A DNA stretch of 64,000 nucleotides from PALSA-600 sp963842335 (GTDB taxonomy: Bacteria; Actinomycetota; Thermoleophilia; Gaiellales; Gaiellaceae). Below, piece by piece: positions 51,912 to 60,809 of this stretch. Under the pieces are notes generated by a model, which had not been told where the DNA came from, did no database searches, and saw only the letters and a program-made list of their open reading frames with translations. How positions within the stretch are numbered: position 1 is the first letter of the stretch; the number at the start of each line of letters is the position of its first letter. The position numbers and the translations under genes were made by a program. The DNA lies in contig CAWJGF010000010.1 in the NCBI GenBank assembly GCA_963842335.1, positions 533,962 through 597,961 of the forward strand. Reading direction: 5' to 3'.

Positions 51912-52675
51912 TCAAGGCCTCCTTCTCCGATGAGGACGTTGTCGATCAGGCGCGCCGAGCCGACGCGCGCTGCAATTGCCAGGGTTTGCCCGTCGAGGTC
52001 GGCGAGCGTCACGTAGTCAGGCTCGAGACCGGAGGCGGCGAGCACGGTTCGCGCACGGTCGGGATCGTGCGTCGCGAGTGCGCGCGGGATTGCGAGCGCA
52101 CGCACACGGTCAGCGGCAGATAGGCGCCCGTTCCGCGATGAGAGCGCGAGGCCGTCGGGATCTCGCACCGTGTCGACGACGCGGATCTCGACCGGGACGT
52201 TCAGGTCGCGCACGAGTTGCTTGAGGACGGCAACCTGTTGCGCGTCCTTGCGGCCGAACCACGCGAGCTGTGGCTTCACGATGTTGAACAGCTTCAGACA
52301 GATCGTCGAGACCCCTCGGAAATGCCCGGGCCGATGCGACTCCTCGAGCCCTACGGCCGCTCCTTCCGGCACGACCCACGTCGCGAAGCCGGCGGGGTAC
52401 AGCTCGGCGGCGCTCGGCGCAAAGACGACATCGACGCCGCCTGCCTCCGCGAGTTTGAGATCGCGCTCGAAGTCGCGCGGGTACGCGTCCAGATCCCGGT
52501 CGTCCTCGAACTGCGCCGGGTTGACGAAGATGCTCGCGACGAGCACATCGGACTCGGCCCGCGCGGCGTCGAACAGCGCGCTGTGCCCTCCGTGGAGTGC
52601 CCCCATGGTGGGCACGAGGCCGATGACGCCGTGACGAGGAAGGTCGAGCTCCCCGATCGTCCGGGCGACGTTCAC
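51908..52675 (-). CDS. panC: Pantothenate synthetase
   Basis: This enzyme joins pantoate and beta-alanine using ATP. The protein has 255 residues from GTG 52675, slightly shorter than the usual 280. The signature GLVPTMGALHGGHSALFDAA, the FVNPAQF loop, the GHFRGVSTICLKLFNIVKPQ strand and the KMSKS-like LALSSRNGRLS are all present. GTG overlaps the DUF2520 stop by four bases, and its stop overlaps the panB ATG, so the three genes are tightly coupled. Confidence 0.95.
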   Translation of the reverse strand: MNVARTIGELDLPRHGVIGLVPTMGALHGGHSALFDAARAESDVLVASIFVNPAQFEDDRDLDAYPRDFERDLKLAEAGGVDVVFAPSAAELYPAGFATWVVPEGAAVGLEESHRPGHFRGVSTICLKLFNIVKPQLAWFGRKDAQQVAVLKQLVRDLNVPVEIRVVDTVRDPDGLALSSRNGRLSAADRVRALAIPRALATHDPDRARTVLAASGLEPDYVTLADLDGQTLAIAARVGSARLIDNVLIGEGGLE

Positions 52676-53322
52676 GGTCGCGTCACCTCGACGAGCGCCT
52701 CGTAGGCGCTTTCGAATCCCGAGCCGCGTAGCGCCTCGCGATGTCGCTCGACGGTCTCCCAGTCTCCACGCGAGATCGGGCCGGTCAACTCGAACTCGTT
52801 CTCGATCGTGCGGGTCATCAACGGCACGAGCGCCTCGGGGGGTGCGCCGGCCTCGGCGACGAGCGTGGCCGCCGCGCGGTACAGCGTCACGAGGAAGTTG
52901 GACGCGATCGACGCGCCCGCGTGATAGCGCGCGCGATTCTCGTCCGCGAGCGTGAACGGCCGTAGCCCGAGGGTCTCCGCGAGCCACTCAGCGCGCGCGT
53001 GACCATCGGCGTCGTCGGCCGTGACCGCACCCCAGGCACCGTCGAACTGCTCGGGGCCGCGGGACGTCGTCAGGGTCTGAAGCGGGTGAACGGAGAAGCG
53101 CGCGATGTGTGGATCGAGCACCGCGAGCGGTGTCCCGCCGGAGACGTGCGCGATCCATGGGCCCGGCTCGATCGAGCGGGCAACCTCGGCGATTGCCCGG
53201 TCGGGTACACAGAGCAGCCGCAAGTCCCCGTCCGCGCGCACGCCGATGCCGCGCTCGCGCAATCGCGCTGCGATGGCCGAACCGGCGCGGCCGGTCCCGA
53301 TGACGGTGATCGAGTCGAACAT
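52672..53322 (-). CDS. Rossmann-fold DUF2520 protein, candidate ketopantoate reductase
   Basis: The protein has 216 residues. An N-terminal NAD(P)-binding fold (ITVIGTGRAGSAIAARLRER) is followed by the DUF2520 helical domain (RYHAGASIASNFLVTLYRAA, then PLMTRTIENEFELTG). This architecture is related to 6-phosphogluconate dehydrogenase and ketopantoate reductase families. As first gene of an operon with panC and panB, which lacks panE, it is a good candidate for the missing ketopantoate reductase (compare PanG). GGAG is 6 bases before ATG 53322. The assignment is inference from context. Confidence 0.8.
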   Translation of the reverse strand: MFDSITVIGTGRAGSAIAARLRERGIGVRADGDLRLLCVPDRAIAEVARSIEPGPWIAHVSGGTPLAVLDPHIARFSVHPLQTLTTSRGPEQFDGAWGAVTADDADGHARAEWLAETLGLRPFTLADENRARYHAGASIASNFLVTLYRAAATLVAEAGAPPEALVPLMTRTIENEFELTGPISRGDWETVERHREALRGSGFESAYEALVEVTRP

Positions 53323-53416
53323 TCTGGCTCCAGTTCCTGGCGGATACCGGGCAAATTGGAGAGTACGCGATCCGTCCGGCCCCGGCGCGAAACTGGCCCT
53401 TGATAAAGTCGATGCG

Positions 53417-53623
53417 ATGCCGATCTACGAATACGTCTGCATGAGCTGCGAGTCCCATTTCGAGGAGCTCGTCGGCATGTCGGATCCCGATCCGGCCTGC
53501 CCCGACTGCGGCAAGCCCAAGGTCGCAAAGCAGTTCAGCACGTCATTCGCAGCGCACGGCATGGCCGGGCAGCCCTCCTTCGGTGGAGGCTGTTGTGGCG
53601 GTAGTTGTGGCAGCTGCGGCTGA
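53417..53623 (+). CDS. FmdB-type zinc ribbon protein
   Basis: The protein has 68 residues. The FmdB/CxxC_CxxC_SSSS zinc ribbon is MPIYEYVCMSCESHFEELVG ... CPDCGKPKVAKQF, with four zinc-binding cysteines. The tail is Gly/Cys-rich (GGGCCGGSCGSCG), adding five more Cys. A TAAAGT -10 ends 7 bases before ATG 53417. The 3' end overlaps the UDG start by 41 bases in another frame. Confidence 0.88.
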   Translation: MPIYEYVCMSCESHFEELVGMSDPDPACPDCGKPKVAKQFSTSFAAHGMAGQPSFGGGCCGGSCGSCG

Positions 53624-54290
53624 TCTCTCCCTGCTCGCCTACGGCGACGTCGTCGCCGGCTGCACGAAGTGCGCGCTCGCGGATGGTCGGACCCAGGTGG
53701 TCTTCGGCGCGGGTTCACCGAACGCCGAGCTGATGTTCGTCGGCGAAGCGCCTGGCTTCCACGAGGACAAGCAGGGAATCCCATTCGTCGGCGCCGCGGG
53801 GAAGCTGCTCTCGAAGCTGCTCGCCGGGATCGGGATCGAGCGCGAGGAGGTCTATATCGCAAACGTGATCAAGTGCCGGCCCCCCGGGAATCGCAACCCG
53901 CTGCCGGAGGAGATCGAGGCCTGCGAGGGACACCTCTTTCGCCAGATCGAGCTGATCCAGCCGAAGCTCGTGGCGACGCTCGGCAATTTCGCCACCAAGC
54001 TCCTTTCCGGCAAGCCGTCAGGCATCACCCAGGTGCACGGCCGTGAGCAGCGCGTGACGCTCGGCGGCCAGGAGGTGACGCTCTACCCGATCTTCCATCC
54101 CGCGGCGGCGCTCTACACCCCGCGCATGCTCGAGGTGCTCGAGGCCGACTTCCGCCGCATCCCGGAGCTTCTCGGCCGGGCGGCGACGCCGCTACCGGCC
54201 GTCTCCCCGCCTGCGGAGTCGCCCGGGCTTTCGGCGCGGCCGGCCGTCGAGCACGCCTCCGCAGTCGAGCAGCAACTCGGCCTTTTCTAG
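53583..54290 (+). CDS. Type 4 (4Fe-4S) uracil-DNA glycosylase
   Basis: This enzyme removes uracil from DNA in base excision repair. The protein has 235 residues. Motif A is GEAPGFHEDKQGIPFVGAAG, motif B is FHPAAALYTP, and four cysteines for a 4Fe-4S cluster are present: CTKC near residue 27, the Cys of NVIKCRPPGNRNP, and the Cys of EACEGHLF. The exact start is uncertain among in-frame GTGs at 53583, 53595 and 53607 that overlap the FmdB gene. The C-terminal 45 residues are Pro/Ala-rich and variable, ending QQLGLF, which resembles a clamp-binding peptide. Confidence 0.92.
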   Translation: MEAVVAVVVAAAADLSLLAYGDVVAGCTKCALADGRTQVVFGAGSPNAELMFVGEAPGFHEDKQGIPFVGAAGKLLSKLLAGIGIEREEVYIANVIKCRPPGNRNPLPEEIEACEGHLFRQIELIQPKLVATLGNFATKLLSGKPSGITQVHGREQRVTLGGQEVTLYPIFHPAAALYTPRMLEVLEADFRRIPELLGRAATPLPAVSPPAESPGLSARPAVEHASAVEQQLGLF

Positions 54291-54590
54291 CGGCTCCCGC
54301 GGGTCGCGGCACGAGGGCCATGTCCCGACGCCAAACGAGCGTGACGGAAATGCAAGGTTTCGTCCAGCGCCGGAGAACCACGCTGGCGCGGATGTATTTC
54401 GCGTCATGGTCGTGCCGCAGGTCTCCGATGGCTGGCCATGTCCCCGTGAGTCATGTCTCGTTGGCCGAAGCAAGCATTCATGCGGACGGCCGCGTCCGTC
54501 ACCGCGCGCCGAGCTCCGAATGTGGTCAGACCAAGGGTGACGAACTGCCCACACCCTGCACGGGAGGCGATGGCCTTTAAGGTCAGCCGG
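54291..54590. other. 300-base gap without a convincing gene
   Basis: No frame shows protein-like composition. The GC content is visibly lower than in the flanks, and GGCCATGTCCC occurs twice (54317-54327 and 54434-54444). A -10-like TAAGGT (54578-54583) lies 7 bases before tsaE. It may be a decayed gene or acquired sequence. Confidence 0.4.
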
Positions 54591-55016
54591 ATGGATGTCG
54601 TCACCGCTTCCCCCGAGGAGACCGAAGGCCTCGCCGCCCGGCTCGCTTCGCGACTGCGGGCCGGGGACGTCGTCTCCGTGTCGGGTGAGCTCGGCGCCGG
54701 GAAGACGACCTTCGTCCGCGGCGCGGCACGCGCGCTCGGCGTGACCGAGCCCGTTTCGAGCCCGACCTACACGATCGGTCACCGCTACGAGGCGCCGACG
54801 CCCGTCGCGCACCTCGACCTCTACCGCATCGCGGCGCTCGATCCGGAGGAGTGGGGCGACCTCGAGCCGTACTTCGACGGCACGGTCGCGTTCGTCGAGT
54901 GGCCGGAGCACGGCGGTCACTGGCTCCCAAAAGCCCGCGCGGCAGTTACCCTCGATCACGTCGACGAGTCGCATCGACGAGTGAGGATCGACAGTGCAGA
55001 CGATCTTGGCCTTTGA
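54591..55016 (+). CDS. tsaE: tRNA threonylcarbamoyladenosine ATPase TsaE
   Basis: The protein has 141 residues. This P-loop ATPase activates the TsaB-TsaD complex that makes t6A37 on ANN-decoding tRNAs. Walker A is GELGAGKTTFVRG; the family strings SSPTYTIGHRYE and AHLDLYRI ... FVEWPEHGG are present. ATG 54591 fits the -10 hexamer 7 bases upstream. The 3' end overlaps tsaB by 23 bases. It is the first gene of a tsaE-tsaB-rimI-tsaD operon. Confidence 0.93.
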   Translation: MDVVTASPEETEGLAARLASRLRAGDVVSVSGELGAGKTTFVRGAARALGVTEPVSSPTYTIGHRYEAPTPVAHLDLYRIAALDPEEWGDLEPYFDGTVAFVEWPEHGGHWLPKARAAVTLDHVDESHRRVRIDSADDLGL

Positions 55017-55548
55017 CACCGCGACGACCTTCGGGGCCGTCTGCGCCGTGACGCCCGGCGAGCGCGGGAGAGCGGCACGCGCCGGCGACCTCCTTGCCGC
55101 CGTCGATTCGCTGGTCGGCGACCCGCGAGAGCTCGATGGGATCGTTGTCGGCCGCGGGCCTGGCAGCTTCACGAGCATTCGGATCGGCCTCGCCATGGCC
55201 CGCTCGCTTGCCTTCACACTCGACATCCCTGTCGCCGGCGCATCCACCCTCGACGCATATGACGGTGGCCTCCCGGTGCTCGACGCCCGGCGCGGCGAGA
55301 TCTTCACAGCCGGGCCGCGCGTGCTCGCGCCAGAGGATCTGGAAGTCGACGGCAGGACGCTCCTCGGGGACGGCGCGATTCGCTACCGCAACGTGTTCGA
55401 AGCTCGCGGCGCCAGCATCCCCGACGACGACGACCCCGCACACCTTCCCGACCCGCTGCTGCTCGTGCAGCGCGCCGGGCCGTTCGGCGAAGCCGGTCTC
55501 GTCGAGCCGCTCTATGTGCGAGAGCCCGACGCGAAAGCGCAGCCATGA
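54994..55548 (+). CDS. tsaB: tRNA threonylcarbamoyladenosine protein TsaB
   Basis: The protein has 184 residues. This actin-like ASKHA partner of TsaD starts ILAFDTATTFGAVCAV and carries the family signature GPGSFTSIRIGLAMARSLA. It is shorter than E. coli TsaB (231), which is usual in actinobacteria. GTG 54994 lies inside tsaE, and its end overlaps rimI by four bases (ATGA). Confidence 0.92.
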   Translation: MQTILAFDTATTFGAVCAVTPGERGRAARAGDLLAAVDSLVGDPRELDGIVVGRGPGSFTSIRIGLAMARSLAFTLDIPVAGASTLDAYDGGLPVLDARRGEIFTAGPRVLAPEDLEVDGRTLLGDGAIRYRNVFEARGASIPDDDDPAHLPDPLLLVQRAGPFGEAGLVEPLYVREPDAKAQP

Positions 55549-56009
55549 CGGCGGTGATGATCGAGATTCGCAAGCTCGACCTCGTCGACCTCAACTCGAT
55601 CGAGGCGATCGAGCAGCGCGCGTATCCGACCCCGTGGTCGCGGTCCATGTTCGCGTCCGAACTCGCGAAACCAACCTCGATCTGCCTCGGCGCATTCGAG
55701 GGCGAAGACCTCGTCGGCTACATCGTCAATTCGCGCTACGTCGATGCGTGGCACGTCATGAACGTGGCGGTCGACCCGGGACACCAGGGACGCGGCATCG
55801 CAACCGCGCTGCTCGAGCGGCTCTTCGCCCTGACGCGCGACGACGAACGCCGCGGCTACACGCTCGAGGTACGCGTCTCGAACGAGCAGGCGATCGGCCT
55901 GTACGAGAAGCTCGGCTTCGAATCGCGTGGCATTCGCCGCGGCTACTACACGGACAACCGTGAAGACGCGCTGATCATGTGGCGCGACGCTCGCCGGCCG
56001 AGCGCGTGA
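55545..56009 (+). CDS. rimI: Ribosomal protein S18-alanine N-acetyltransferase RimI-like
   Basis: The protein has 154 residues in the GNAT fold. The acetyl-CoA loop is VDPGHQGRGIATALLERLF, and the RimI-type C-terminus LEVRVSNEQAIGLYEKLGFE ... RRGYY is intact. rimI sits between tsaB and tsaD in many bacteria, and its main target may be uS18 or other N-termini. Its stop lies 31 bases inside tsaD. Confidence 0.9.
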   Translation: MTAVMIEIRKLDLVDLNSIEAIEQRAYPTPWSRSMFASELAKPTSICLGAFEGEDLVGYIVNSRYVDAWHVMNVAVDPGHQGRGIATALLERLFALTRDDERRGYTLEVRVSNEQAIGLYEKLGFESRGIRRGYYTDNREDALIMWRDARRPSA

Positions 56010-56971
56010 TTCTGGGGATCGAGACGAGTTGCGACGAGACCGCCGCCGCGCTCGTCACCTCCGACGGCGAGATCGCCTCGAGTGTCGTCGCGTCGCAGGA
56101 CGAGCTACACGCGAAGTTCGGCGGCGTCGTTCCCGAGATCGCCTCCCGCCGGCATCTCGAGCTCGTGCTGCCGGTGATCGAGGAAGCGCTCGCAGCTGCA
56201 GGCGCGACGCTCGCGGACGTCGAGACCGTCGCGGTCACCACCTGGCCGGGGCTGATCGGCGCGCTCCTCGTCGGCGTCTCCGCGGCGAAGGCACTCGCGT
56301 GGGCCCGGCGCCTGCCGCTCACGCCGGTCAACCACCTGCACGGTCACGTCGCATCGCTCTACCTCCGCCCGCTCGACCTCGAGCCGCCGTTCACCTGCCT
56401 GCTCGCGAGCGGGGGGCACACGATGCTCCTCGACGTCAGCGAACGCAGCGGCTACCGCGTGCTCGGCACGACGCTCGACGACGCCGCCGGCGAAGCGTTC
56501 GACAAGGGCGCGCGGCTGCTGGGGCTCGGCTATCCGGGTGGGAAGCTGATCGACGAGCTCGCAAAGCAGGGCGATCCCGAGGCGTACGACTTTCCTGTCG
56601 CCCGCGTCCCCGGCCTCGACTTCTCGTTCTCGGGGCTCAAGACCTCGCTGCTCTACACGGTGCGGCGACTCGAGCCCGACGAGCTGGCAGCCCGGCGCGC
56701 CGACCTGGCGGCGAGCTATCAGCGCGCGATCATCCGCGCGCTCGTGGGTGGAATCGAGGCGGCGCGCAGCAGCGCAGAGGGGGAGCGGATCGCCGTCGTC
56801 GGCGGGGTCGCCGCCAACTCGGAGCTCCGGGCATCGCTGCCGGACGCCGCGCTCGCGCCGCTCGCGCTCTGCACCGACAACGCCGCCATGATCGCCTCGG
56901 CCGGGCGGTATACGCGAACCGTCCCGTACCCCGACTACCTTTCGCTTGATGCACGCGCCGCGGCGAGTTAA
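55979..56971 (+). CDS. tsaD: tRNA N6-threonylcarbamoyltransferase TsaD
   Basis: This is the catalytic subunit for t6A. The protein has 330 residues: ILGIETSCDETAAALV (ATPase fold start), the metal-binding NHLHGH, SGGHTML, the DDAAGEAFDKGARLLGLGYPGG loop and FSFSGLKTSLL are all intact. GTG 55979 is chosen for overlap with rimI and a normal start. Its 3' end overlaps the next gene by 23 bases (from ATG 56949). The tsaC partner is not in the window. Confidence 0.95.
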   Translation: MARRSPAERVILGIETSCDETAAALVTSDGEIASSVVASQDELHAKFGGVVPEIASRRHLELVLPVIEEALAAAGATLADVETVAVTTWPGLIGALLVGVSAAKALAWARRLPLTPVNHLHGHVASLYLRPLDLEPPFTCLLASGGHTMLLDVSERSGYRVLGTTLDDAAGEAFDKGARLLGLGYPGGKLIDELAKQGDPEAYDFPVARVPGLDFSFSGLKTSLLYTVRRLEPDELAARRADLAASYQRAIIRALVGGIEAARSSAEGERIAVVGGVAANSELRASLPDAALAPLALCTDNAAMIASAGRYTRTVPYPDYLSLDARAAAS

Positions 56972-59513
56972 AGCTCGCCTCACAATCCTCGTCGGAATCG
57001 TCGTCCTCGCCGTTTCCCTCGGTCTCGTCGTCTCGGCTCGGGGGCGGTCGAGCTCGACCGTGACGGCCCCCGTCAGCTGGCTCGGTCTCGTCGGCGAGCC
57101 ACGTGCCGCGGTGCCGGTAGGGCAGCGGATGATCGTGCTGCTGCGCACACCGTCGCTCGCGCAGCGGCTCGCGAAGGCGCGATTCGCGACGGAAGCGCAA
57201 GAGCGCGCGTGGACGTCCTCCGCCTACGCAGCGCAGCAGCAGGCCTTGACGACGCTGGCCGCCGAGGGAATCACCGTCCACCCCGACTTCAGCTACACCC
57301 GCGTCATCGACGGCTTCGCAGCGCCGCTCGACGGCCGCGCGGTCGCTCTCCTCGACCGCGACCCCGAAGTCGTCGGCGTGTATCCCGTGCGCGCGGCCTA
57401 TCCGGCGTCGGTCTCGGAGACACTGCTCGCGTCGAACGCGTTCGGGCCGACGAGCGGTCACCGTCCGGTCGCGGAGCTCCCCGGCTACAACGGCAGAGGC
57501 GTGACGATCGCGCTGCTCGACACGGGCGTCGACCAGTCGCACCCATATCTACGCGGCCGCCTCGTGCCCGGCATCGACATCCTCGACCACGGCGACGACG
57601 TCTCCGCGCGCAAGAACCCGCAGGATCCCGCGCAGATCGAGCGACACGGGACCGAGATGGCCGGCATCCTCGTGGGCACGGATGGTCCCGGCGGGTTGCA
57701 CGGCGTCGCGCCCGGCGCGAGCGTGATGCCGATCCGTGTCGCCGGCTGGCAGCCGGCGGCCGACGGCCACGACCTCGTCTACGCCCGGTCCGACCAGTTG
57801 ATCGCCGGCCTCGATCGCGCCGTCGATCCCAACGGCGACGGAGATGCGCACGATGCCGTGCGGGTCGCCCTCATCGGGGTCGCCGAGCCGTACGCCGCGT
57901 TCACCGACGGTCCTGAGGCGCAAGCCGTGCAAGGGGCAGTCAATCTGAACACGCTCGTCGTCGCCCCCGCCGGGAACGACGGCAGCGCAGGCCCCTCGTT
58001 CGGTTCGGTTGCTGGACCGGCCGGAGCGTCCGGCGCACTTGCCGTCGCGGCAACGGACTCACGTGCCCGGCTCATCCGCGCTCGCGTCGTGTTGCGCCGT
58101 GGGCTCGACGTGATCTTCGACGGCAACCTGCCACTGCTCGGCTCGGTCGCGCCCAGCGATTCGCTGACGCTTCGTGTCGCGACCCCGCGTGCAACTCGAG
58201 GGCTTGCGGGAGCATCGAGCGCCGATTTCTTCGACGCGCACGGCTTCAGCCTCGTTGCAGGCAAGGCCGTCGTGGTACCCGTCGGCCAGAGCCCGGAGAC
58301 GACGGCCGTCGCCGCCTCGCGCGCCGGAGCGGCTGCAATCGTGCTCTACGGCAGCGCACTGCCACCCGGGGCGCTGCCGATCGACGAGGACGAGACCGCC
58401 CCCGTCGTCGTCGTGCCGACGGCGGCAGCGGACGAGTTGCTCGCGGCACGGCGGGCGGGAATCGACGTCGAGATCGCGCTCGGGCCGGGCCACGCCGACG
58501 TGAATCCCAGCCGTGGCCTGGTTGCGGGGTTCTCCTCCCAGGGCCTGGCGTTCGACGGGAGCGTGAAACCCGACGTTGCCGCGCCGGGCATCGCCATCGC
58601 AACGTCTGAACCCGGTTCGGCCAGCGACGGCTCGCCGCTCTACGGCGCGGTCAACGGGACGAGCGGCTCGGCTGCGACGGTCGCGGGCGCCGCAGCGCTC
58701 CTTGTGCAGATGCGCCCGTCACTGGACGGCCCGGCGCTGCAGAGCCTGCTGACCGGTTACGCGCAACCCGGGGGCGCCCCCGCCACGCAGGTGGGCGCCG
58801 GAGCCTTCCGGCTCGGCTCCTCCGCGGTCGGCGAGGTCGCTGCGCAACCGACCACGCTCGGCTTCGGGATCTGGGGCGGCCCGCACTGGCACGCAACGCG
58901 CACGATAGTGGTGCGCAACGTCTCGACCCGCCGGCTCCTGATCTCGCTGAGCGCCATCGGCCAGGGAGAGTCGGAGGCACTCCACTTCAAGGTCGTTCCG
59001 GATCAGCTGTCGCTCGGCATCGGGCGCGCGGCCAAGGTGCAGCTGACGGTCACCGCGGCGTCGGCGCCGCATGCGAGCCTGATCACGGGCGTCGTGCAGG
59101 TCGCACCGTACGGCAGTGAGACGCTCCGTGTCCCGTGGGCGATCTCCTTCCGCCGGTACTCGGCGAACCTGATCCCGCACGTCTCGCTCAGCCAGTCGTC
59201 GTTCAAGCCATCGGACACGAGCCCGGCGGTGCTGACGATGCAGGCCGGTAATCTCGTGCGCGTTCACGGCCTCCAGATCCAGCCCGTCTCGCGGCTCGAC
59301 ATCCTGCTCTACACCGCAAGCGGGCGGTTCGTCGGCGTGCTCGGGCGGCTGCGCAACCTGCTCCCTGGGTCGTACAGCTTCGGGATCACCGGACGGGGCC
59401 CGTCGAGCGCGCGACTGCCGCGCGGCGGCTACGAATTGCGGTTCGTGGCGTGGCCGACGCTGCCGCGGACCGCGAAGCCGTCACGGGCGCAGGTCAGCTT
59501 CAAGATCGAGTAG
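56949..59513 (+). CDS. Exported S8 subtilisin-like protease
   Basis: The protein has 854 residues. A signal anchor (residues about 10-30) is followed by an inhibitor-I9-like segment (about 60-150) and the protease domain. The catalytic triad regions are LLDTGVDQSHP (Asp), ERHGTEMAGILVGT (His) and NGTSGSAATVAGAAALL (Ser). The last has Gly-Ser where Met-Ala is usual after Thr-Ser. A PA-type insert (about 375-500, VVPVGQSPETTAVAASRAGA) and C-terminal Fn3-like beta domains follow. ATG 56949 (TTG 56946 just before) overlaps tsaD. It probably acts at the cell surface. Confidence 0.88.
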   Translation: MHAPRRVKARLTILVGIVVLAVSLGLVVSARGRSSSTVTAPVSWLGLVGEPRAAVPVGQRMIVLLRTPSLAQRLAKARFATEAQERAWTSSAYAAQQQALTTLAAEGITVHPDFSYTRVIDGFAAPLDGRAVALLDRDPEVVGVYPVRAAYPASVSETLLASNAFGPTSGHRPVAELPGYNGRGVTIALLDTGVDQSHPYLRGRLVPGIDILDHGDDVSARKNPQDPAQIERHGTEMAGILVGTDGPGGLHGVAPGASVMPIRVAGWQPAADGHDLVYARSDQLIAGLDRAVDPNGDGDAHDAVRVALIGVAEPYAAFTDGPEAQAVQGAVNLNTLVVAPAGNDGSAGPSFGSVAGPAGASGALAVAATDSRARLIRARVVLRRGLDVIFDGNLPLLGSVAPSDSLTLRVATPRATRGLAGASSADFFDAHGFSLVAGKAVVVPVGQSPETTAVAASRAGAAAIVLYGSALPPGALPIDEDETAPVVVVPTAAADELLAARRAGIDVEIALGPGHADVNPSRGLVAGFSSQGLAFDGSVKPDVAAPGIAIATSEPGSASDGSPLYGAVNGTSGSAATVAGAAALLVQMRPSLDGPALQSLLTGYAQPGGAPATQVGAGAFRLGSSAVGEVAAQPTTLGFGIWGGPHWHATRTIVVRNVSTRRLLISLSAIGQGESEALHFKVVPDQLSLGIGRAAKVQLTVTAASAPHASLITGVVQVAPYGSETLRVPWAISFRRYSANLIPHVSLSQSSFKPSDTSPAVLTMQAGNLVRVHGLQIQPVSRLDILLYTASGRFVGVLGRLRNLLPGSYSFGITGRGPSSARLPRGGYELRFVAWPTLPRTAKPSRAQVSFKIE

Positions 59514-59516
59514 ATT
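59511..59516 (+). promoter_or_regulatory. -10 hexamer TAGATT of gdhA, leaderless-type
   Basis: TAGATT (its TAG is the protease stop) ends 8 bases before ATG 59525. Confidence 0.4.
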
Positions 59517-59524
59517 CGCGGGCG

Positions 59525-60796
59525 ATGGCCACCGCGGCGCCCGCGTCTCACCTCCGCGAGAACCCGTTCTCACTCGCGCAGGAGCAGCTCTACAAGGTCG
59601 CCGACGCCTTCGGGATCGACGAACGCCTCATCAACGTGCTCAAAGAGTGCAAGAAGGCGGTCGAGGTCTCGATCCCGACCTCGATGGACGACGGATCGGT
59701 GCGCGCCTATCGCGGCTACCGCGTTACGCACAACATCGCGCGCGGGCCGTCGAAGGGCGGGATCCGCTACCACCCCGATGTCACCGCGGACGAGGTGAAG
59801 GCCCTGGCGATGTGGATGACGTGGAAGTGCTCGCTGATGGGCCTGCCGTTCGGTGGCGCGAAGGGCGGCGTCGTCTGTGACCCGAAGACGATGTCGCACG
59901 GCGAGCTCGAGCGCATGACGCGCCGCTTCACCTCGGAGATCATCAACGAGATCGGCCCGGAGAAGGACATACCGGCGCCGGACGTCGGCACGAACGCCCA
60001 GGTGATGGCGTGGATGTTCGACACGTACTCGATGAACAAGGGCCATTCGGTGCTCGGTGTCGTCACCGGCAAGCCGCTGACGATCGGCGGGTCGCTCGGG
60101 CGCGTCGAGGCGACCGCGCGTGGCGGCGTGTTCTGCCTCGAGTCGGCCGCGCGCAAGCAGGGACGAACGCTCGACGGTCTGAGCGTGGCGGTCCAGGGCT
60201 TCGGCAACGTCGGCTCGTTCTTCGCCAAGCTCGTCGCCGAGCTCGGGGCGAACGTCGTCGCCGTCTCGGACTCGTCGGGTGGCCGCTTCAACTCGAAAGG
60301 GGTCGACGTCGCGGCGGCCTTCGCGCACAAGCAAGCAGGCGGCTCGCTGGCCGACCTGAAGGGCGGCGACGCGATCACGAACGACGAGCTGGTACTGCTC
60401 GATTGCGACGTGCTCGCACCCTGTGCGCTCGAGCAGGTGATCACGGACGCAAATGCCGCCGGGGTGAAGGCGAAGCTGATCGTCGAGGGCGCGAACGGCC
60501 CGGTCACGCCGGCCGCTGACGAGATCCTCGAATCGAACGGCGCGCTCGTGCTGCCCGACGTCCTCGCCAACGCGGGTGGTGTCGTCGTCTCGTACTTCGA
60601 GTGGGTGCAGGGCCTGCAGGAGTACTTCTGGAAGGAAGACGAGGTCAACGCCCGCCTGAACTCGATCGTCACGCGCGCCTTCGACGAGACCTGGCGGACG
60701 TACGAGGAACGCAAGACCTCGATGCGGCTGGCCGCGTACGGCCTGGCGGTCCAGCGCGTTGCTGAGGCGACGATCACCCGCGGCCTCTACCCCTGA
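59525..60796 (+). CDS. gdhA: Glutamate dehydrogenase
   Basis: The protein has 423 residues. It interconverts glutamate and 2-oxoglutarate plus ammonia. The Glu/Leu/Phe/Val dehydrogenase core is present: GPSKGGIRYHPDV, the catalytic-lysine motif MGLPFGGAKGGV, DIPAPDVGTNAQVMAWM and the Rossmann VQGFGNVGSFFAKL. It resembles the catabolic GudB/RocG group (length and EYFWKEDEVN end). Whether NAD or NADP is used is not read with certainty. ATG 59525 fits the -10 hexamer. Confidence 0.93.
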   Translation: MATAAPASHLRENPFSLAQEQLYKVADAFGIDERLINVLKECKKAVEVSIPTSMDDGSVRAYRGYRVTHNIARGPSKGGIRYHPDVTADEVKALAMWMTWKCSLMGLPFGGAKGGVVCDPKTMSHGELERMTRRFTSEIINEIGPEKDIPAPDVGTNAQVMAWMFDTYSMNKGHSVLGVVTGKPLTIGGSLGRVEATARGGVFCLESAARKQGRTLDGLSVAVQGFGNVGSFFAKLVAELGANVVAVSDSSGGRFNSKGVDVAAAFAHKQAGGSLADLKGGDAITNDELVLLDCDVLAPCALEQVITDANAAGVKAKLIVEGANGPVTPAADEILESNGALVLPDVLANAGGVVVSYFEWVQGLQEYFWKEDEVNARLNSIVTRAFDETWRTYEERKTSMRLAAYGLAVQRVAEATITRGLYP

Positions 60797-60809
60797 ACCG
60801 CCCCCAGGC

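Noticed and set aside
54320..54580. An 86-codon ORF in the gap before tsaE
   Set aside because: Composition is random-like (Arg/Ser/His mixture with no pattern), there is no ribosome site, and it ends against the tsaE promoter.
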